This document shows positions 40,819-52,143 of a DNA stretch of 64,000 nt, in pieces. Below the pieces are notes generated by a model, which was not told where the DNA came from, searched no databases, and worked only from the letters and a program-made list of their open reading frames with translations. The DNA comes from Frankiales bacterium (GTDB taxonomy: Bacteria > Actinomycetota > Actinomycetes > S36-B12 > CAIYMF01): the NCBI GenBank assembly GCA_016125335.1, contig WGLY01000017.1, positions 1 through 64,000 on the forward strand, read 5' to 3'. Numbering within the stretch: the stretch's first letter is position 1; every line of letters begins with the position of its first letter. Made by a program: the position numbers and the translations under genes.

Positions 40819-41220
40819 ATGGCCACCTACGAGCACCCGAACGCCTCGATCATCCGCTCGGCGTACGAACTGATGGGCAAGGGGGACGCGATCGGCTACG
40901 CGGCGCTCCTGGACGACGACGTCATCTGGCACGAGTCGACGCCTGGCATGCAGGGCGAGTACCGCGGACGCGACCAGGTGCTGGCATTCATGGGCCAGGT
41001 CTTCGTCGAGTCCGGCCTGCAGATGAGCATCGACGTCCACGATGTCCTGGCCAACGACGAGCACGCCGTCATCCTTCACGAGACCACCGGCACCATGGGC
41101 GAGTGCACCCTGAGCAACAAGTACGTCGACGTGTACCACCTGAGCAACGGCAAGATCACCGAGCACTGGCACCTCTCTCTCGACCCGAGCGCCGACGAGG
41201 AGTTCTTCGCGGCAGGCTGA
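40819..41220 (+). CDS. SnoaL/NTF2-like protein
   Basis: 133 residues, ATG at 40819 with TGAGGAGAA upstream. Cone-shaped NTF2 fold: IIRSAYELMGKGDAIGYAAL, LDDDVIWHESTPGMQGEYRG, QVLAFMGQVF and a C-terminal GKITEHWHLSLDPS. Such proteins act as small-molecule isomerases, hydrolases or binding proteins. Placement behind the palindromic box suggests control by the upstream HD-GYP/LuxR protein. Confidence 0.8.
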   Translation: MATYEHPNASIIRSAYELMGKGDAIGYAALLDDDVIWHESTPGMQGEYRGRDQVLAFMGQVFVESGLQMSIDVHDVLANDEHAVILHETTGTMGECTLSNKYVDVYHLSNGKITEHWHLSLDPSADEEFFAAG

Positions 41221-41291
41221 CCTCCAGGGGTGGCCTCCTGCGCGTCCCCGGGGTCCGGTCCCGCGGGCCGGCCGCGTTCGGCGCGACCGCG

Positions 41292-42749
41292 TCAGGAGCG
41301 GTGCGGGGTGTAGAGGAGGCCGAGGAACTCGCTGAGCACGCGCTCGCGCAGCCGCGGCGGCATCGACTCGAGCAGGTGGTTGACGCCGGCCATCCGCGTC
41401 GGCAGGCCGCCACCCGTGACGGCGGCGGGGTCCATGCCGGCGAAGGCCAGCAGGCCGGCGAACTCCTCCGGCGTGAGCGCGTCCGGGTCGATCGACTGCG
41501 CCGCGGCGACCAGCTCGGGCGCCGGGGCGGCCGACGGCGCGGACCGCGCGGCGGCCACGGCGTCGGCAAGGTCGGCGAGCAGCGGGTCGACGTTGGCCGG
41601 CGACGCCGCGGTCACCGTGAGGTGCAGGTTGCGCGGCAGGTCGAGGTAGGCGAACTGCGGCTGCAGGTACCAGCCACGCTCGCGCATCTCGTCGACGACG
41701 ACGAACACGTCGACGTCCGGGTCGGTCGAGCGCACGGCGACGAGCGAGGCGTCCGGCACGCCGAGCACCTCGAGCCCCGGGACGGTCCCGATCCGCTGCA
41801 CGAGCGCCACCGTGGCCTCGTGGGTCCGGCGCGCGAGCTCGGAGTAGCCGTCGGCCCCGAGGTGCTGGAAGGCCGCCCAGGCCGCCGCGAGCGGTCCGGC
41901 CGACTTCGTCGACTGCATGGTCGTGTTGATCATCGCGTAGCCCGGCCAGTCGGCCGACGCGAAGTACGACGCGCGCCGCATGGCCGGGTCGCGGAAGAGC
42001 AGGGTCGAGGCGCCCTTCGCGGCGTAGGCGTACTTGTGCAGGTCGACCGAGATCGACGTGACGCCGTCGACGGCGAAGTCCCACGCCGGCACGTCGATGC
42101 CGAGGCGCCGGTACCAGGCCAGCACCCAGCCGCCGATGCAGCCGTCGACGTGGCAGGCGACGCCGCGAGCGCTTGCGGCGGAGGCGATCTCGGGCACCGG
42201 GTCGCACACGCCGTGGGCGTACGACACCGCCGAGCACACCACGAGCACTGTGCTGTCGTCGACGGCGTCGGCCATCGCCTGCGGGTCGGCGCGGAAGGTG
42301 ACCGGGTCGACCGGCACGAGGCGCAGGTCGAGGCCGAAGTACTCGCAGCCCTTCACGAACGCCGCGTGCACGGTGGTGGGGGCCACGAGGTTGGGCCGCT
42401 CCACCTCCGGCCGCGCGTCGCGCGCGGCCTTGACGGCGAGCATGCACGACTCGGTGCCGCCGGAGGTGAACGTGCCGACCGCACCGGCGGGTGCCTGCAC
42501 GAGGTCGAGCACCGTGCCCACGACGTCGTTCTCCAGCGCGACGATCGAGGTGAACACGGTGGGGTCGAGCATGTTGACCGCGCCGTACATCGCGCGGGCG
42601 GCGTCCATCACCGGGTCGAGGCCGGCCAGGCCGCTGTCGTAGACGTAGGCCCAGGTGCGGCCGCCGTGGGTCGGCAGGTCGGTGCTGTGCCGCGCGGTGA
42701 GGTCGTCGAGCACCTCGGGGCCGGGTCGTCCGTGCTCGGGCAGGCTCAT
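41292..42749 (-). CDS. PLP-dependent group II decarboxylase-like enzyme
   Basis: 485 residues, ATG at 42749 overlapping the transporter stop by 4 bp. Fold type I PLP enzyme of the glutamate decarboxylase/sphingosine-phosphate lyase group: GTFTSGGTESCMLAV (phosphate site), CHVDGCIGGWVLAWY (Asp for the PLP nitrogen) and SVDLHKYAYAAKGAS (Schiff-base Lys in DLHKY). A C-terminal extension of about 90 residues is unusual. Coupled to a GPH-type transporter, so it likely decarboxylates or cleaves the imported compound, unknown. Confidence 0.82.
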   Translation of the reverse strand: MSLPEHGRPGPEVLDDLTARHSTDLPTHGGRTWAYVYDSGLAGLDPVMDAARAMYGAVNMLDPTVFTSIVALENDVVGTVLDLVQAPAGAVGTFTSGGTESCMLAVKAARDARPEVERPNLVAPTTVHAAFVKGCEYFGLDLRLVPVDPVTFRADPQAMADAVDDSTVLVVCSAVSYAHGVCDPVPEIASAASARGVACHVDGCIGGWVLAWYRRLGIDVPAWDFAVDGVTSISVDLHKYAYAAKGASTLLFRDPAMRRASYFASADWPGYAMINTTMQSTKSAGPLAAAWAAFQHLGADGYSELARRTHEATVALVQRIGTVPGLEVLGVPDASLVAVRSTDPDVDVFVVVDEMRERGWYLQPQFAYLDLPRNLHLTVTAASPANVDPLLADLADAVAAARSAPSAAPAPELVAAAQSIDPDALTPEEFAGLLAFAGMDPAAVTGGGLPTRMAGVNHLLESMPPRLRERVLSEFLGLLYTPHRS

Positions 42750-44197
42750 GGCGTGGTCCCCTCCGTGGTCGACTCGTGCGTGGCGGCGGCGCCCGCTGCG
42801 CCGGCGTCCTCGGGGACGACCGGCGCGACGCCGGTGCCGGTGCCGGCGTCCTCGACCACCTGGGCCAGCCGCTCGGCCGAGAGGTCGTAGCGGCGCAGCA
42901 CCAGCAGCGAGAGCAGCATCGCCGCGGCGGGCAGCAGGCTGAAGGCGACGACGATGCCGGTGATCGCGGTGGTGCTCTGGGCCACCACCGTGTCTCCCTC
43001 GCTGGAGACGAACCCGGTCACCGCGAGCACTGCGCCGACCAGGGCCGGCCCGATGGCGAACGCACCCGTCTCGCCGGCGGTCCACAGCCCGGTGAGCAGG
43101 CCGCTGCGGCGCACGCCGGCGCGCGCCTCGTCGGCCTCCACCGTGTCCGGCAGCATCGCCAGCGGGAACAGCTGCATGCCGGAGTAGCCCACGCCGGCGA
43201 GGACGACGAGCGCGAGCACGCCGCCCATCCCGATCACGCGGCCGGCCGCGAGGCCGAGGGAGGCCGCGGCGTAGAGCAGCGACGCGATCACGTAGGCGCG
43301 CTTCTTGCCCGCGCCGGCTGCGTAGCGGGTCCACAGCGGCATCACCAGGATCGCCGGCGCCACCAGCCCCGCGAACAGGATCGTCGTGGCGCCCTTGCGG
43401 TCGAGGATGTAGGTGGCGAAGTAGGGGATCGCGGCCAGCGTGGCGGCCGAGGCGAGGGCCTGGATGACGAAGGTGACCCACAGGCTGAGGAACCACGGGT
43501 TCTGGCGGGCCGCGCGCACCGCGACGGCGAGCGAGCCGGCGCCCGACGGGCGCGACGTGCGCGGTGCGCGGGCGGTGCCGATCACGGTGCCGACCATCGA
43601 CACGGCCATGAACGTCGCGATCGCGACCGCCATGACGAGGTATCCGGTGCGGCCGCCGCCGGCGGCCTCGACGAGCACCGGCGCGAGCGCGCCCGCCGCG
43701 AGGATGCCGATCGTGAGCGCCACGATGCGGTACGACACGATCGTCGTCCGCTCCTGGTAGTCGTCGGTCATCTCGGCCGGCATCGAGACGTAGGGCACCT
43801 GGAACAGCGCGTACGACGCGGCCGCCACGAGGAACGCGACGCCGGTCCACACCGCGGCCGCCCCGGTGGACAGCGTCGTCGGCGCGGCGAACATCCCGAC
43901 GAAGAACACCGGCAGCACCAGGGCGCCGAGGAGCATCCACGGCCGTCGCGCGCCCCAGCGGGTGTGGGTGCGGTCGGACCACCCGCCCACGAGCGGGTTC
44001 CACACGACGTCCCACAGCTTGGGCAGCAGCACCGTCACACCGGCGACGCCGGCCGCGACCCCGAGGGTGTCGGTGAGGAAGTAGAGCAGCAGCAGGCCAG
44101 GGACCGTGCCGAACGTGCCGGTGGCCAGCGAGCCGAGCGAGTAGCCCAGGTAGGTGCCGCGCCCCAGCCGCCGTGTCGTCGTCGCCACGCCCGGCAT
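42746..44197 (-). CDS. GPH-family sodium/proton symporter (MFS)
   Basis: 483 residues, ATG at 44197. About 12 membrane helices. The GPH (glycoside-pentoside-hexuronide:cation) signature is clear: KLWDVVWNPLVGGWSDRTHT and the following RWGARRPWMLLG. A second signature, VPYVSMPAEMTDDYQER, is after helix 4. Substrates are usually sugars, but some relatives move lipids or other solutes. The stop overlaps the decarboxylase start (ATGA), a two-gene operon. Confidence 0.85.
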   Translation of the reverse strand: MPGVATTTRRLGRGTYLGYSLGSLATGTFGTVPGLLLLYFLTDTLGVAAGVAGVTVLLPKLWDVVWNPLVGGWSDRTHTRWGARRPWMLLGALVLPVFFVGMFAAPTTLSTGAAAVWTGVAFLVAAASYALFQVPYVSMPAEMTDDYQERTTIVSYRIVALTIGILAAGALAPVLVEAAGGGRTGYLVMAVAIATFMAVSMVGTVIGTARAPRTSRPSGAGSLAVAVRAARQNPWFLSLWVTFVIQALASAATLAAIPYFATYILDRKGATTILFAGLVAPAILVMPLWTRYAAGAGKKRAYVIASLLYAAASLGLAAGRVIGMGGVLALVVLAGVGYSGMQLFPLAMLPDTVEADEARAGVRRSGLLTGLWTAGETGAFAIGPALVGAVLAVTGFVSSEGDTVVAQSTTAITGIVVAFSLLPAAAMLLSLLVLRRYDLSAERLAQVVEDAGTGTGVAPVVPEDAGAAGAAATHESTTEGTTP

Positions 44198-44259
44198 CCT
44201 GGCATCACACCCGACGCCGATGCCGCCGCTGCGCCACCAGCCGCCCGGACCCCCTCCGT

Positions 44260-44316
44260 CGTTACTGCCCGAACGACCGGATCCGGGCCCAGGATCCGTG
44301 CTTTCGGGCAGTAACG
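44260..44316. repeat. Dispersed inverted repeat, family A copy 2
   Basis: Perfect 14-bp arms CGTTACTGCCCGAA (44260-44273) and TTCGGGCAGTAACG (44303-44316). The interior has GGATCC twice and GGGCCC. It separates the transporter promoter from the end of the metal-receptor-like gene on the same strand. Confidence 0.8.
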
Positions 44317-44336
44317 TGCGGGCTCACCCGGCGGGC

Positions 44337-45101
44337 TCAGGCCAGGGCGGCGCGGATGGGGGCGAGCAGCTCCTCGCGGGCGGTGAGCAGCGAGGGGCCG
44401 TACCAGGTGAGGGCGCGGCCCGGGACGAGCGCGGTGCGCACGGCGACGGCGTCGGGGCCGTCGTCCGGGGTGAACACGTAGGGCTCGTCGGGCAGGAGCA
44501 CGAGGTCGACGTCGCGCGAGGTGAGTGCGGCCACGTCGACCTTCGGGTAGCGCTCGGCCGAGTCGCCGAACACGTTGACGACGCCGATCCGCCGCAGCAC
44601 GTCGTCGGCGAACGTGCGGGCGCCAACGACGAACCAGGGGTCGCGCCACACGGGCACGGCGACCCGCAGCCCGAGCGGCTGCACGGGTGCGTCCCACAGC
44701 GCGCGCGCCTGCGCCAGCCACGCGGGCTCCTCGACACCGACCGCCTCGGTGAGCAGCCGCGACATCGAGGCGAACGCGTCCGCGACGGTCTCGATCCGGG
44801 TCACCCACACGGTGACGCCGGCATCGCGGAGCCGGCGCACGTCGAGCTCGCGGTTCTCCTCCATGTTGGCCACGACGAGGTCCGGCTCGAGCCGCTCGAT
44901 CGCGGCACGGTTCGGGTTCTTCGTGCCCCGCACCCGCGCGACGTCGAGGCCGGGCGGGTACGTGCACCAGTCGGTGGCGCCTACGAGCAGCTGCGGCACG
45001 GTGGCCGCGAGCGCCTCCGTCAGCGACGGCACGAGCGACACGATCCGCCGCACGGGGCGGGCGAGCTCCATCGCCTGCCCGAGGTCGTCGTACGCGGTCA
45101 C
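44337..45101 (-). CDS. Helical backbone metal receptor-like protein (BtuF/FhuD fold)
   Basis: 254 residues, GTG at 45101. Fold of class III periplasmic binding proteins: RRIVSLVPSLTEALAAT at the start, GATDWCTYPPGLDVARVRGTK, NPNRAAIERLEPDLVVANMEEN and VDLVLLPDEPYVF. There is no signal peptide or lipobox, so it is probably cytosolic; such stand-alone forms are known and may bind cobalamin-like or metal ligands. No ABC transporter genes are near. Confidence 0.78.
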   Translation of the reverse strand: MTAYDDLGQAMELARPVRRIVSLVPSLTEALAATVPQLLVGATDWCTYPPGLDVARVRGTKNPNRAAIERLEPDLVVANMEENRELDVRRLRDAGVTVWVTRIETVADAFASMSRLLTEAVGVEEPAWLAQARALWDAPVQPLGLRVAVPVWRDPWFVVGARTFADDVLRRIGVVNVFGDSAERYPKVDVAALTSRDVDLVLLPDEPYVFTPDDGPDAVAVRTALVPGRALTWYGPSLLTAREELLAPIRAALA

Positions 45102-45111
45102 ACCCGCGACC

Positions 45112-46017
45112 CTAGGCGTCCGGCTCGGCGCCGGACGCCGGCACCCGCAGCGCGAGACGCCGGCCCGGGACGTCCACGGCCAGCGCCGTGCGCAGCAGGA
45201 AGGCCGTGCCCACCAGGCCGTCGTGGATGATCTCCTGGAAGATCACGCGAGGGGACTCCTGCCGGGTGCCGGGGGCTCCCGCCAGCGCGACGGCTCCCGC
45301 GATGTCGGCGATGTGCCGCCGCCACGGTGCCCCGGTCTGGTCGGTGCCCGAGACGAACTCGACGGTGTCCGGGTCGATGCCGCAGTCGGGCAGGAACCGG
45401 GTGTCGAGGATCAGCGCCTCGGACCCGGTGTCCACCTCCACCCTCACCACGCGCCCGCTGGGCAGCTCGAGGTCGACGAACGGGTCCGTGGAGGGGCCGT
45501 CGTCCTCCACGTGCAGCGGCACGCTCGCCCAGCCCCGCGCCGCGGCGGCGGGGCCCGCCCCCGCGCCGTCCGCGGCGGGCTCGACGTCCGCGGTGGCGGC
45601 CGCGTCCCGGTGGTCGTCCGGCGGCCAGGAGAGCGGGTCGTCGCCGGCCAGCACGGTGAGCGTGCGCTCACCGGCGTCGAGCACGAAGCGGGGGAGCGCG
45701 CGCAGGCCGAGGATCCCGACCGCGACGTCCGGCGGGATGCCCAGGTCGATCGAGCCGGCCACCTGCCCGGTGATCGCGTGGCCGCCCACCGAGAGCGCGG
45801 GCAGGCGCACCAGCGGCGTGGTGACCGCCTGACCGGACATGCGCCGCCCCGTGTGCTGCTCGCCGGTCGGCTCGAGGCCGAGCCGCTCGGCCACCACGGG
45901 CGAGACGACGGAGACGCCGATGCCGGTGTCGACCAGGAAGGGCAGCGGCCCGACGCCGTCGACCTCCACCGGGATCCGCACCAGGTGCTCGACCTGGTCG
46001 TAGCCGACGGCGGTCAC
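45112..46017 (-). CDS. Tandem retropepsin-like aspartic protease domain protein
   Basis: 301 residues, GTG at 46017. Two retropepsin-like halves in one chain, each with the catalytic triad motif: FLVDTGIGVSVVS (DTG at 30-32) and VEVDTGSEALIL (DTG at 196-198). Each half continues with the glycine-containing strand expected (GILGLRALPRFVLD; LVGTAFLLRTALAVD). No signal peptide. The pair could act as a single-chain pseudodimer aspartic protease, unlike homodimeric bacterial retropepsins. Activity is not proven. Confidence 0.7.
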   Translation of the reverse strand: MTAVGYDQVEHLVRIPVEVDGVGPLPFLVDTGIGVSVVSPVVAERLGLEPTGEQHTGRRMSGQAVTTPLVRLPALSVGGHAITGQVAGSIDLGIPPDVAVGILGLRALPRFVLDAGERTLTVLAGDDPLSWPPDDHRDAAATADVEPAADGAGAGPAAAARGWASVPLHVEDDGPSTDPFVDLELPSGRVVRVEVDTGSEALILDTRFLPDCGIDPDTVEFVSGTDQTGAPWRRHIADIAGAVALAGAPGTRQESPRVIFQEIIHDGLVGTAFLLRTALAVDVPGRRLALRVPASGAEPDA

Positions 46018-46069
46018 GACGCGACCACCGTCGGCCGGGGCGGGGCGGGCCGCTGCACGGGCACAGCCG

Positions 46070-46468
46070 CTACTTCGCCTCGGGGTCGGGCTGGTGGATG
46101 CCGAAGGTGTTGCCCTCGGTGTCGAGGTAGTAGCCCTGCCACGCCATCCCGGTGAGCGCCATCTTGGGCAGCGCGACCACGCCGCCGGCGTCGAGGATCT
46201 TCTTCTCGGTGGCGTCGTAGTCGTCGACGGCCATCGTGCACACATAGGCGTTGGTGCCCTGCATCGGGCCGGGGGTGGCCGCCGGGCGCATGAGCAGCCC
46301 GCCGTTGATGCCCATCTCGTCGTCGGGGCCGGTGATCGCGCCCCAGTAGACGGCGCCGCCGACCGAGCTGCTCCAGTCCTGGAACTGCCAGCCGAAGACG
46401 CTGCCGTAGAACTCCTTCGCGCGATCCATGTCGTCGACCTGGATCTCGAAGTGCACCACCCGGCCCAT
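46070..46468 (-). CDS. VOC (glyoxalase-like) family protein
   Basis: 132 residues, ATG at 46468 with GGAGAGGAG upstream. Two beta-alpha-beta-beta-beta modules: VVHFEIQVDDMDRAKEFYGSV with FGWQF, and CTMAVDDYDATEKKILDAGG with LPKMALTGMAWQGYYLDTEG. Typical of small single-domain VOC proteins for resistance or metabolite conversion. Likely dimeric; metal ligands His and Glu are plausible. Substrate unknown. Confidence 0.84.
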   Translation of the reverse strand: MGRVVHFEIQVDDMDRAKEFYGSVFGWQFQDWSSSVGGAVYWGAITGPDDEMGINGGLLMRPAATPGPMQGTNAYVCTMAVDDYDATEKKILDAGGVVALPKMALTGMAWQGYYLDTEGNTFGIHQPDPEAK

Positions 46469-46654
46469 GGGATCTCCTCTCCTCGACCCGGCGGCCGAGC
46501 GCCGAGGGTCATGACGTTCAGGCTGTCATCCCAGCAGCGCCCTCCGACAGTGCCCGCGGGCCCCGCTCCGCGCACCGGACGCGCCAGGCCACGCGTCCGA
46601 GTGGACCGTGCCGGCCGCGTGCACGCACTACCCTCGCCGCAAGGGGAGGCAGCC

Positions 46655-49600
46655 ATGGCCTGTGCCGCGTGCGGCGTCGTCAACGACGTCGGCCGCAAGT
46701 TCTGCAAGGAGTGCGGAGCCCGCCTCGCCCTGGCCTGCCCCGCGTGCGGCTCGGCCAACGCCCCGGACGACAAGTTCTGCGGCGAGTGCGGCTCGGTGCT
46801 CACCTCGTCCACCGCCCCCGCGACCGCCGCGGCGGCCCCGCGGGATCCGACCGTCACCCGCACCGACACGGACAGCTCGGCCACGGAACGGCGGCTGGTC
46901 TCGGTGCTGTTCGTCGACCTCGTCGGCTTCACCTCCTACTCGGAGGGGCGCGACGCCGAGGAGGTCCGCGCGATGCTGACGCGGTACTTCGACGCCGCCT
47001 CCGACGCCGTGGCCCGCCATGGCGGGCGCGTCGAGAAGTTCATCGGCGACGCCGTGATGGCGGTGTGGGGGACACCCGTCGCGCACGAGGACGACGCCGA
47101 GCGCGCCGTGCGGTCGGCGCTGGAGATCGTCGACCGTGTCCGCGCCCTCGGGGCCAGCGTCGGGACGCCGATCGACGCCCGGGCCGGGGTGCTCACCGGC
47201 GAGGCGGTCGCCGTCGTGGGTGCGGTCGACCAGGGCATCGTCACCGGCGACCTGGTGAACACGGCGTCACGCCTGCAGAGCGCGGCCGAGCCCGGCACCG
47301 TGCTCGTGGGCGACCGCACCTACCGCTCCGTGGGGGAGTCGATCGCCTGCGTCCCCGTCGAGCCGCTCAGCCTGAAGGGAAAGGCCGAGCCGGTCCGTGC
47401 ATGGCGCGCCGTCCGGGTGATCAGCGAGATGCGCGGCTCCAACCGCGGTGCCGCGCCGGAGCCGCCGTTCCGCGGGCGCGACGAGGAGCTGCGGCTGGCC
47501 AAGGAGCTGCTGCACGCGACCGGGCGCGAGGGCCGCCCGCGCCTCCTGCACGTCACCGGCGTCGCCGGCATCGGCAAGTCCCGCCTGGTGTGGGAGCTGC
47601 AGAAGTACCTCGACGGGCTGACCGAGACCTTCCTGTGGCACCAGGGGCGCTGCCCCAGCTACGGCGACGGCGTCACCTTCTGGGCGCTGGCCGAGATGGT
47701 GCGCAGCCGCGCGCGCATCGCCGACACCGACGACGACGCCACCGCGCGCGCCAACCTCGCCGAGACGCTGGCCTGGCTGGTGCCGGACGAGGAGGAGCGC
47801 CGCTGGATCGAGCCGCGCCTCCAGCAGCTCATCGGCCTCGACGGCGCGGCCGGCGACCGCGACGAGATGTTCGGGGCCTGGCGCCGGTTCTTCGAGCACG
47901 TGGCAGACCAGGGCACGGTGGTGCTCGTCTTCGAGGACCTCCACTGGGCCGACGCCGGCCTGCTCGACTTCGTGGAGTCCCTCCTGGAGTGGAGCCGCTC
48001 GTCGCCCATCCTGGTCCTCACCCTCGCGCGCCCGGAGCTCGCGGACCGGCGTGCCGCCTGGGGCTCCGGCGTCCGCACCTCCACCACGCTGCACCTCGAC
48101 CGGCTCGCCGACGGCGAGATCGAGGCGATGGTGGAGGGCTACGTCGACGGGCTGCCCGCCGAGGGGATGCGCCGGCTCGTGGCCCGCGCCGAGGGCGTGC
48201 CCATGTACGCGGTCGAGACCGTGCGCATGCTGGCCAGCAGGGGCGTGCTCGAGCAGACGGGCGAGTCCTACGTCGCCGTCGGCGACCTCGGCGACGAGAT
48301 CGACATCCCCGAGACCCTGCACGCGCTGGTGGCCGCGCGCCTCGACGGCCTCCCGGACGAGGAGCGCGCGCTCGTGCAGGACGCCGCGGTCGCCGGGCAC
48401 AGCTTCACCGTGGGCGCCGTCTCCGCCGTGTCGGGCCGCGCCACGTCCGAGGTCGAGCCGCTGCTGCGCAACCTCGTCCGCAAGGAGGTGCTCGACCAGG
48501 ACGTCGACCCCCGATCCGCCGAGCGCGGCCAGTACCGCTTCGTGCAGGCCGTGATCCAGGAGGTGTCGTACTCGACGCTGTCGAAGGCGGCCCGCCGCGC
48601 GAAGCACGTGGCGGTCGCGCGCTGGCTCGAGGGCATCGGCGACGAGGAGCTGTCCGGCGTGGTGGCCAGCCACTGGCTCGAGGCCTACCGCGCCGAGCCG
48701 GGTGCGGCCGACGCGGAGGAGATCGCGGGCCGCGCGTCGGCGTGGCTGCTGCGCGCGAGCGAGCGCGCGTCGTCGCTCGGCGCGCCGGAGCAGGCCCTCG
48801 CGTATGCCGAGCAGGCGCTCACCCTCGTCTCCGACGCCGAGGAGCGGGTGAAGGTGCTCGACCGGGCCGTGCGCAGCGCGTTCGCCGCCGGCGAGGTCGA
48901 GACCTGCCTCGGTCACCTGCGCGCCGCCTGCGCGGACTACCAGGCCCTGGGGCGACCCGTCGACGAGGCCCTGCTCGTCTACAGCGTCGGCTCCCTCGGC
49001 AGCAACACCTTCGAGATCACCGACCTGCTGCTCGACGTCGAGCGGCGCCTGCCCGAGGACGCCGTCGTCGAGCGCGCCCTCTGCCTGGCCAGCGTGGGTG
49101 CGGGTCACGCGCACGCGGCCGAGCACGCCCAGGCACTGGAGTACTCCGAGCGCGCGCTCGTGCTCGTGCAGAGCGTGGACGTCGAGGACGACCTCGTGCT
49201 GCGCGACGTGCTCAGCGGGCGGGCGTTCGCGCTGCACATGGCCGGGCGGCACCTCGAGTCGCAGCTGTACGAGGAGGCGACCCTGGAGCTGGCGCGGCGC
49301 AGCGGCAGCGCCGCCTCGCTCGCCCGTGCGCTGATGCAGCATGGCGTCGCCACCAACGAGGACGACCCGAAGGCCGCGCTCGCCGCCATGCTGGAGAGCG
49401 CGCGGCTGCTCCGGGTCGCGGGGATCCGTCAGGGCGAGGCCCTGGCGCTGAGCAACGTCGCCGAGGGCGCGGCCGACCTCGGCGAGTTCGACACGGCCGA
49501 GGAGGCGCTCGCGCAGTCCGAGGCGCTCTCGTCCGGCGTCGTCGACGAGGCGGAGGGCTTGGCGCTCAGCCGCGCGATGCTGCTGGCCCAGCGGGGCGAC

Positions 49601-50155
49601 CCGCCCGGTGCCCTCCGGCTGCTCGCCGAGATCGAGGCGCACCGGGCCGAGCCGTCGATCCTGGTCATGATGCGCACGTGGTACTCCCGGGTCCTCGGCC
49701 TGTGCCGCTACCTGGCCGGCGACGCCGCCGGGGCCCGCGACGCCGCGGCCGAGTCCCTCGCGCTGGACCCGTCCGGTGGCAACGCGTCGTCGTCGCTGTG
49801 GGTGGCCGTGCAGGCGGGTGCTGCGCTGCGGGACGCGGTCTCCATCAGGGCCGCCCTGGACGCGACCCCGGGCCTGCGCGGCGCGTGGGTCCACCTGGTG
49901 CGGTCCTCGGGCCGGGCCGCGGTCGCCGCGGTCGAGGGTCGCGCGGACGCCGGCGCCCTCACCGGCGCGGCGCTGGACGCCTGGAGCGCCGCCGAGCTGC
50001 ACCTCGACCACGCGAACGCGGTGATCTGCGCGCTGCACACCGCCCCGGACGACGTCGCGCCGTCGCACGTGGCGCAGGCGCGGGATTTCCTCGCCGCCAT
50101 CCGCGCCGTGGCGCTGCTACGGCTGCTCGACGCCGCGCAGGCCGGCCGGGCGTGA
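46655..50155 (+). CDS. Zinc-ribbon / class III nucleotide cyclase / AAA / TPR protein
   Basis: 1166 residues from ATG at 46655 with AAGGGGAGG upstream. Domains: two four-Cys zinc ribbons (Cys3, 6, 17, 20 and 28, 31, 42, 45); class III cyclase catalytic domain (about 78-225) with metal Asp in VLFVDLVGFT (Asp88) and IGDAVMAVWG (Asp132), and the transition-state Asn and Arg in VNTASRL (202, 206); an AAA domain with GVAGIGKS (302-309) and VLVFEDLHWAD; then TPR-like helices. Cyclase residues look intact. This architecture is a common but uncharacterised signalling protein in actinobacteria and proteobacteria. Confidence 0.84.
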   Translation: MACAACGVVNDVGRKFCKECGARLALACPACGSANAPDDKFCGECGSVLTSSTAPATAAAAPRDPTVTRTDTDSSATERRLVSVLFVDLVGFTSYSEGRDAEEVRAMLTRYFDAASDAVARHGGRVEKFIGDAVMAVWGTPVAHEDDAERAVRSALEIVDRVRALGASVGTPIDARAGVLTGEAVAVVGAVDQGIVTGDLVNTASRLQSAAEPGTVLVGDRTYRSVGESIACVPVEPLSLKGKAEPVRAWRAVRVISEMRGSNRGAAPEPPFRGRDEELRLAKELLHATGREGRPRLLHVTGVAGIGKSRLVWELQKYLDGLTETFLWHQGRCPSYGDGVTFWALAEMVRSRARIADTDDDATARANLAETLAWLVPDEEERRWIEPRLQQLIGLDGAAGDRDEMFGAWRRFFEHVADQGTVVLVFEDLHWADAGLLDFVESLLEWSRSSPILVLTLARPELADRRAAWGSGVRTSTTLHLDRLADGEIEAMVEGYVDGLPAEGMRRLVARAEGVPMYAVETVRMLASRGVLEQTGESYVAVGDLGDEIDIPETLHALVAARLDGLPDEERALVQDAAVAGHSFTVGAVSAVSGRATSEVEPLLRNLVRKEVLDQDVDPRSAERGQYRFVQAVIQEVSYSTLSKAARRAKHVAVARWLEGIGDEELSGVVASHWLEAYRAEPGAADAEEIAGRASAWLLRASERASSLGAPEQALAYAEQALTLVSDAEERVKVLDRAVRSAFAAGEVETCLGHLRAACADYQALGRPVDEALLVYSVGSLGSNTFEITDLLLDVERRLPEDAVVERALCLASVGAGHAHAAEHAQALEYSERALVLVQSVDVEDDLVLRDVLSGRAFALHMAGRHLESQLYEEATLELARRSGSAASLARALMQHGVATNEDDPKAALAAMLESARLLRVAGIRQGEALALSNVAEGAADLGEFDTAEEALAQSEALSSGVVDEAEGLALSRAMLLAQRGDPPGALRLLAEIEAHRAEPSILVMMRTWYSRVLGLCRYLAGDAAGARDAAAESLALDPSGGNASSSLWVAVQAGAALRDAVSIRAALDATPGLRGAWVHLVRSSGRAAVAAVEGRADAGALTGAALDAWSAAELHLDHANAVICALHTAPDDVAPSHVAQARDFLAAIRAVALLRLLDAAQAGRA

Positions 50156-50256
50156 GCGTCGTCCGGCCCGGGGACCGGCAGCCGGCCGCGAGCCGGCGCC
50201 GACCGCCCGGGCGCCCCGCCGGCCGCGTCGGGAGCAGCGGCTAGGGTCGTCGGGAC

Positions 50257-52143
<1,887 letters not shown>

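Noticed and set aside
47267-50068. 933-residue open frame on the minus strand
   Set aside because: Antisense shadow of the cyclase/AAA gene; no ribosome binding site or recognisable domain.
46669-50244. 1191-residue open frame in another plus frame
   Set aside because: Frame-shadow of the cyclase/AAA gene, almost wholly Arg/Ala/Pro/Gly, no motifs.
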